Positions 61,000 to 64,000 of a DNA stretch of 64,000 bases are shown here, one piece after another (position 1 is the stretch's first letter; each line of letters starts with the position of its first letter). This DNA comes from Amnibacterium flavum (lineage in GTDB: Bacteria > Actinomycetota > Actinomycetes > Actinomycetales > Microbacteriaceae). The translations under genes and the position numbers were made by a program. Location of the stretch: the NCBI RefSeq assembly GCF_003097495.1, contig NZ_QEOP01000003.1, forward strand, positions 62,001-126,000, written 5' to 3'. Under the pieces are notes generated by a model, which was not told where the DNA came from, did not search any database, and saw nothing but the letters and a program-made list of their open reading frames with translations.

Positions 61000-61047
61000 T
61001 ATTCCGGGCATATGCGCACGCCGGAACGTGCGCATGCGCCCGGAATA
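61000..61047. repeat. 20-bp inverted repeat
   Basis: The arms 61000-61019 and 61028-61047 (TATTCCGGGCAT on the left, mirrored on the right) differ at two of 20 positions with an 8-base loop. It is 24 bp from the end of the DUF1353 gene and may terminate it. Confidence 0.7.
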
Positions 61048-61071
61048 TCCGACCTGGGGCTGGGTGGCGCG

Positions 61072-61902
61072 TCAGCTCGTTTCCTTTGTCGCCTGTTCCT
61101 CTGAGGAGCGGCGGCGGGTGAGAGAGGTCAGGCGGTCGCGGACTCGTCTGCGTGCGCGCACCTTGACCTGTCGGGTGAGGCCCACCGGGCCCCGGCGCGG
61201 GCGCGGCCCCCTGCTCCCGCTGAGGAACCAGCCCGCGATCTCGAGGAGCGCGAGCAGGAACTGGCCCACGATCGCCACGAGCGCGAACGGCGCCAGCACG
61301 ACGCCGAGATAGGTGAGGGTGAACATCGGCTCGACGTCGCGTCGCCACGCGAGCGCGCCGAGCACCGGGACGAGGGCGACGGCGAAGCCCCACCATCCGA
61401 ACAGTCCGAGGACCGAGGCGTACACCAGCGCGATGCCGAGCCCGATCTGGGTCGACATCAGGATCGCCTGCCATGGACGCGGCCCCCAGTACCGCTCGAG
61501 CGACACGAACCCGAACATCAGCGACGCGCGCACCGCGGAGGTGTGCCCCTCGCGCAGCGCCCGCCGGAACAGCGCGTCCGCCCTCCGCCGCTGCTCGATC
61601 CAGATGACCGGATCGGGGTTGAGCGACTCCCACCAGAGCTGGTCGTGCAGCAGAGCCGGCGCCGTGTGCCGGCCGTGGCTCGAGATGAGCCCCCACAGGA
61701 ACGGCGGCACCGAGGCCAGGTCGGTCGCGTTCGCGCCTTTCGCCGGCTTGCTCTGATCGTGCGCGCGCACCGTGATCCGCTCGGCCTCGGGCCGGCCCGG
61801 CTCGAGGTAGGTGAACGGTTCGAGCAGCTGGAACGTGCCCGGAGCGCGCTGAGACAGCTGGATCCTGTCGAGTCGTCGTCCGTCCGCGCGCGCGAAGGGC
61901 AT
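61072..61902 (-). CDS. DUF1353-domain membrane protein
   Basis: A 276-residue protein. Residues 1-130 are a DUF1353 domain (GANATDLASVPPFLWGLISSHGRHTAPALLHDQLWWE, with the T-D-x-A-S-V-P and L-H-D motifs). Two or three hydrophobic segments follow (about 145-220) and the last 50 residues are very basic. The DUF1353 fold is also known in phage proteins, where the role is unknown. The start ATG overlaps the thioesterase stop by one base (61902), so they are coupled. A phage origin is unlikely, as no phage genes are near. Confidence 0.82.
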   Translation of the reverse strand: MPFARADGRRLDRIQLSQRAPGTFQLLEPFTYLEPGRPEAERITVRAHDQSKPAKGANATDLASVPPFLWGLISSHGRHTAPALLHDQLWWESLNPDPVIWIEQRRRADALFRRALREGHTSAVRASLMFGFVSLERYWGPRPWQAILMSTQIGLGIALVYASVLGLFGWWGFAVALVPVLGALAWRRDVEPMFTLTYLGVVLAPFALVAIVGQFLLALLEIAGWFLSGSRGPRPRRGPVGLTRQVKVRARRRVRDRLTSLTRRRSSEEQATKETS

Positions 61903-62354
61903 CAGCGCTCGAACACCAGGAGAGTCGACGACGCGGTCGCGAGCAGCTTGCCGGCCGCGTCGGTGAGCGTCGCCTCGGCAAACGCCGCCTTGCGTCCCAC
62001 GCTCAGCACAAGCGCCTCGGCGCGCACCTCGCCGGTGTCGACCGTCATCGGGCGCAGGTAGCTGACCTTCAGCTCAAGCGTCGTGTAGACCTGCGTCGGG
62101 CTGAGCTTGGAGTGCACGGCGCAACCGCACGCCGAGTCGAGCAGCGTCGCGGCATACCCGCCGTGCACCGTGCCGATCGGGTTGTAGGCGTGCTCGCCCG
62201 GAGTGCCGACGAAGACGGCGCGACCGTCATCGACTTCGGCGAGAGTGAAGTCGAGCGAGGTCGCGATGCCCGGGGCTCTTCCGGATCGGATCAGCGCCTG
62301 CAGCTGCTCGAGGCCCGTCGCCCCCGGGGCGACATCGTCTGCGAGTCCTGCCAT
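61902..62354 (-). CDS. PaaI-family hot-dog thioesterase
   Basis: A 150-residue acyl-CoA thioesterase of the hot-dog fold: GTVHGGYAATLLDSACGCAVHS is the PaaI signature, with the catalytic Asp in LLDSA and the HGG loop; ELKVSYLRPMTVDTGEVRAEA follows. It hydrolyses aryl- or acyl-CoA esters in the cytoplasm. ATG at 62354 is chosen with GGGAGG before it; a start 15 codons earlier lacks a site. Co-transcribed with the DUF1353 gene. Confidence 0.9.
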   Translation of the reverse strand: MAGLADDVAPGATGLEQLQALIRSGRAPGIATSLDFTLAEVDDGRAVFVGTPGEHAYNPIGTVHGGYAATLLDSACGCAVHSKLSPTQVYTTLELKVSYLRPMTVDTGEVRAEALVLSVGRKAAFAEATLTDAAGKLLATASSTLLVFER

Positions 62355-62430
62355 GGCGACCTCCCGATGCTCATACGCGCTCTGGCGTTCAGTCTGCACT
62401 CAGTCTGACGCCCCACACATGACAGAAGTC

Positions 62431-62540
62431 TTGACAGACCTCGCGAGGCGGGAGCAATCTGTAATCCACAGAAGAACTCGCCGGGCCAGGCGCAGTCGGA
62501 GGCAACGCCCCGCCACTGGCCGACGAGTTCTTTTATTTTG
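62431..62540 (+). ncRNA. candidate small RNA with intrinsic terminator
   Basis: In the 313-bp gap between two minus-strand genes, the plus strand has a -35 TTGACA (62431-62436), a poor -10 CAATCT (62455-62460) and a structured segment. AGAACTCG (62473-62480) pairs with CGAGTTCT (62524-62531), with GGCCAG and CTGGCC pairing inside, then TTTTATTTTG. No plus-strand gene lies upstream, so the terminator needs its own transcript of about 70 nt. I cannot match it to a known family. Confidence 0.5.
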
Positions 62541-62612
62541 TCTCGGTGCCCGCACCTCCGGTGTACCCACCACCCGTGGTGCGTTCGCCCGCAGCGCCCG
62601 GCAGGGAAGAAC

Positions 62613-62647
62613 GAAGCCGCCCATGAGCGGTGCTCACGGGCGGCTTC
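62613..62647 (-). terminator. terminator of the FKBP gene
   Basis: GAAGCCGCCCATGAGC (62613-62628) pairs with GCTCACGGGCGGCTTC (62632-62647) at 15 of 16 positions, with a 3-base loop, 20 bp after the FKBP stop. Confidence 0.8.
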
Positions 62648-62667
62648 GGCCGGATGCGGCGAGGGGA

Positions 62668-63039
62668 TCAGCTGACGCCGAGCAGGTCGATCACGAAGAT
62701 CAGGGTCTTGCCGCTCAGGTGGTGACCGGCACCGGCGGGACCGTAGGCCAGCTCCGGCGGGATGGTCAGCTTGCGACGGCCGCCGACCCTCATGCCGGGG
62801 ATGCCCTGCTGCCAACCGGCCACGAGCCGCTGCAGCGGGAAGTTGATCGACTGGCCGCGGCTCCACGACGAGTCGAACTCGTCGCCGGTGTCGTACTCGA
62901 CGCCCAGGTAGTGCACGTTGACGGTCGACGAGGCGACCGCCTCGGCTCCGTCGCCCTCGACGATGTCGACGATCTCGAGGGTGGCGGGCGCCGGCCCCTC
63001 GGGGGCGTCGATCTCGGGCTTTGAGTTCAGATCAGTCAT
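62668..63039 (-). CDS. FKBP-type peptidyl-prolyl isomerase
   Basis: A 123-residue FKBP: VNVHYLGVEYDTGDEFDSSWSRGQSINFPL, VAGWQQGIPGMRVGGRRKLTIPPELAYGPAGAG and KTLIFVIDLLGVS cover the complete domain, so it catalyses cis-trans isomerisation of proline bonds in the cytoplasm (no signal peptide). The active-site pattern (Y, D, F, W and Y) is retained except small changes. ATG at 63039. It diverges from the M50-like gene, whose start lies only 27 bp away. Confidence 0.93.
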   Translation of the reverse strand: MTDLNSKPEIDAPEGPAPATLEIVDIVEGDGAEAVASSTVNVHYLGVEYDTGDEFDSSWSRGQSINFPLQRLVAGWQQGIPGMRVGGRRKLTIPPELAYGPAGAGHHLSGKTLIFVIDLLGVS

Positions 63040-63065
63040 GCTCCCAGTCAAGCGAGAATGGGTCG

Positions 63066-63812
63066 GTGGGGCAACTCGGGGAACTGTGGCAGCGGATCTC
63101 GGCGACCCAGCCGCCCCTGCCGATCTGGACCGTCGCCCTCTGCCTCGCCGTCGCGGCAGCGGTCGTGCTGCTCTCACCGATCTGGCGTCCCGCGCGGCAC
63201 GCCATCACGATCGTCCACGAGGCGGGACACGGATTCGCCGCCACCCTCACCGGTCGTCGCCTCGCGGGGATCCGCCTGCACTCCGACACGTCGGGTGTCA
63301 CCGTGAGCGTCGGGCGGCCCCGCGGCTTCGGCATGGCACTCACCCTGCTGGCCGGCTATCCGGCTGCTGCGCTTCTCGGCCTCGGTGCCGCCTGGCTCAT
63401 CGGGATCGGGCATGCGACCGGCATGCTGTGGGCGCTGCTCGCCATCCTGCTGCTCGTGCTCGTGCAGATCCGCAACTGGTTCGGACTCTGGTCGGTCCTC
63501 GTCGTCGGCATCGCCGTGTTCGCGGCCACCTGGCTGCTGGACCCGGCGCAGCAGGCGATCGCCGCGTCGACCATCACTGCATTCCTGCTCCTCGGTTCCC
63601 TTCGCACGAGCGTCGAGCTGCAGTCCTCCCGCCGCCGTGAAGGAGCCGGCCGGGGTCGCGGCGACTCCGACGCCGATCAGCTGGCGCGACTCAGCGGCCT
63701 GCCCGGCCTCTTCTGGGTCGCCGTGTTCGTACTGATCGCGCTCGCCTGCACGCTGCTCGGCGGTCTGCTGCTGCTCCGCATCGATCCAGCCGCATTCGTC
63801 CCCTCCGGATGA
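63066..63812 (+). CDS. M50-like site-2-type membrane metallopeptidase
   Basis: A 248-residue integral membrane protein with about six to seven hydrophobic segments and the zinc motif HEAGH (HExxH) in ITIVHEAGHGFAATLTGRRLAGI near residue 50, followed by GVTVSVGRPRGFGMALTLLAGYPAAALLG, the pattern of the M50B peptidase-like family in actinobacteria. It may cleave inside the membrane, but an Asp of the usual third ligand is not certain (a candidate is in LLDPAQQ). The GTG at 63066 is preferred over the open frame starting 63021, which would overlap the FKBP gene. Confidence 0.85.
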   Translation: MGQLGELWQRISATQPPLPIWTVALCLAVAAAVVLLSPIWRPARHAITIVHEAGHGFAATLTGRRLAGIRLHSDTSGVTVSVGRPRGFGMALTLLAGYPAAALLGLGAAWLIGIGHATGMLWALLAILLLVLVQIRNWFGLWSVLVVGIAVFAATWLLDPAQQAIAASTITAFLLLGSLRTSVELQSSRRREGAGRGRGDSDADQLARLSGLPGLFWVAVFVLIALACTLLGGLLLLRIDPAAFVPSG

Positions 63813-63840
63813 GGGATCGGGTACCCGCGCGACGACTCCG

Positions 63841-64000
63841 TCAGGCGAGGAGGGCCCGCCGGTCGGCGACCACGGCATCGAGCAGCGCCCGCTCGTCCGG
63901 TGTCGCCCCGATCGCGGCGCGGCCGCGCAGCACGCGCTGCCGTGTGTGGGCGAGCCGGGTGGAGTCCCGGACGAACGCCTTCATCGCCGTCACCTTGTCC
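63841..64000 (-). CDS. C-terminal part of a protein of unknown function (partial)
   Basis: The window edge cuts this minus-strand gene. The last 52 codons read ...DKVTAMKAFVRDSTRLAHTRQ, RVLRGRAAIGATPDERALLD and AVVADRRALLA, ending in TGA at 63841-63843. It is an amphipathic, basic helical tail and I cannot assign a family. It is convergent with the M50-like gene (28-bp gap). Confidence 0.5.
   Translation of the reverse strand, partial: DKVTAMKAFVRDSTRLAHTRQRVLRGRAAIGATPDERALLDAVVADRRALLA

Noticed and set aside
61072-61902. Prophage remnant, because DUF1353 occurs in phages
   Set aside because: The gene is coupled to a thioesterase gene, has membrane segments, and no integrase, capsid or lysis gene is in the window.

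Overview
The window is about 70% G+C and carries GTG and TTG starts, 4-bp ATGA/GTGA gene overlaps, pnp and rpsO of actinobacterial type, and many copies of a palindromic intergenic repeat built on TTCGACAGGCTCAGCGGGC. That combination fits a Microbacteriaceae chromosome (Rathayibacter, Clavibacter or Herbiconiux-like; the genus cannot be fixed from this piece). I see no phage, transposase, plasmid, CRISPR, tRNA or rRNA genes. It reads as ordinary chromosome, dense in transport, redox and regulatory genes.

Layout. 1-4.3 kb: the end of a TetR-type regulator, two aldo/keto reductases (one with a damaged catalytic tetrad) and a divergent GH13 alpha-glucosidase. 4.7-15.7 kb: a nine-gene minus-strand purine locus. 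In transcription order it holds adenosine deaminase, an unknown membrane-anchored protein, a BMP-type nucleoside lipoprotein, the ABC ATPase, an adenine-deaminase-like enzyme, two permeases, a GntR/UTRA regulator and an acyl-CoA-dehydrogenase-like flavoprotein. A guanine-deaminase-like gene diverges from it. The shared upstream region has two copies of a 16-bp palindrome, a likely operator. 15.8-19.6 kb: YdeI and SRPBCC proteins, then pnp with a structured leader. 19.8-30.2 kb: ThuA plus Gfo/Idh/MocA, a 2OG-Fe(II) oxygenase, DedA, MFS, two luciferase-like monooxygenases (one with its FMN reductase partner) and several unknown proteins. 30.4-36.9 kb: an LPXTG-anchored 5'-nucleotidase, a NERD protein, two alpha/beta hydrolases, membrane and small proteins, and a beta-helix protein. 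37-44 kb: a drug-type MFS divergent from an ABC-F ATPase with a possible leader peptide, then F420/PPOX, AKR, VOC, ArsR and LysE genes. 44-52 kb: a DUF4190-like protein, rpsO, GNAT, MFS, a DUF5997/LysR-substrate-domain pair, dienelactone hydrolase and apt. 52-64 kb: a MarP-like membrane serine protease, an MFS-MarR-SIP operon, VanZ, HelD-like ATPase, MarR/FMN-reductase divergent pair, DUF1353, thioesterase, a possible small RNA, FKBP and an M50-like peptidase.

How parts work together (inference). The wall-anchored nucleotidase could release nucleosides outside the cell. The BMP-ABC system would import them. Adenosine, adenine and guanine deaminases would channel them to hypoxanthine and xanthine, while apt salvages adenine. 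The other regulator-plus-target groups (ArsR-VOC-AKR, MarR-MFS-SIP, MarR/FMN reductase) each carry a palindrome at the promoter, so local autoregulation is a theme of the window.

Repeats: family A (four loci, mostly between convergent 3' ends), family B (CTCAGCAGGTGGAA nested hairpins, two full and one partial copy), a 51-bp tandem array, and several isolated long inverted repeats.
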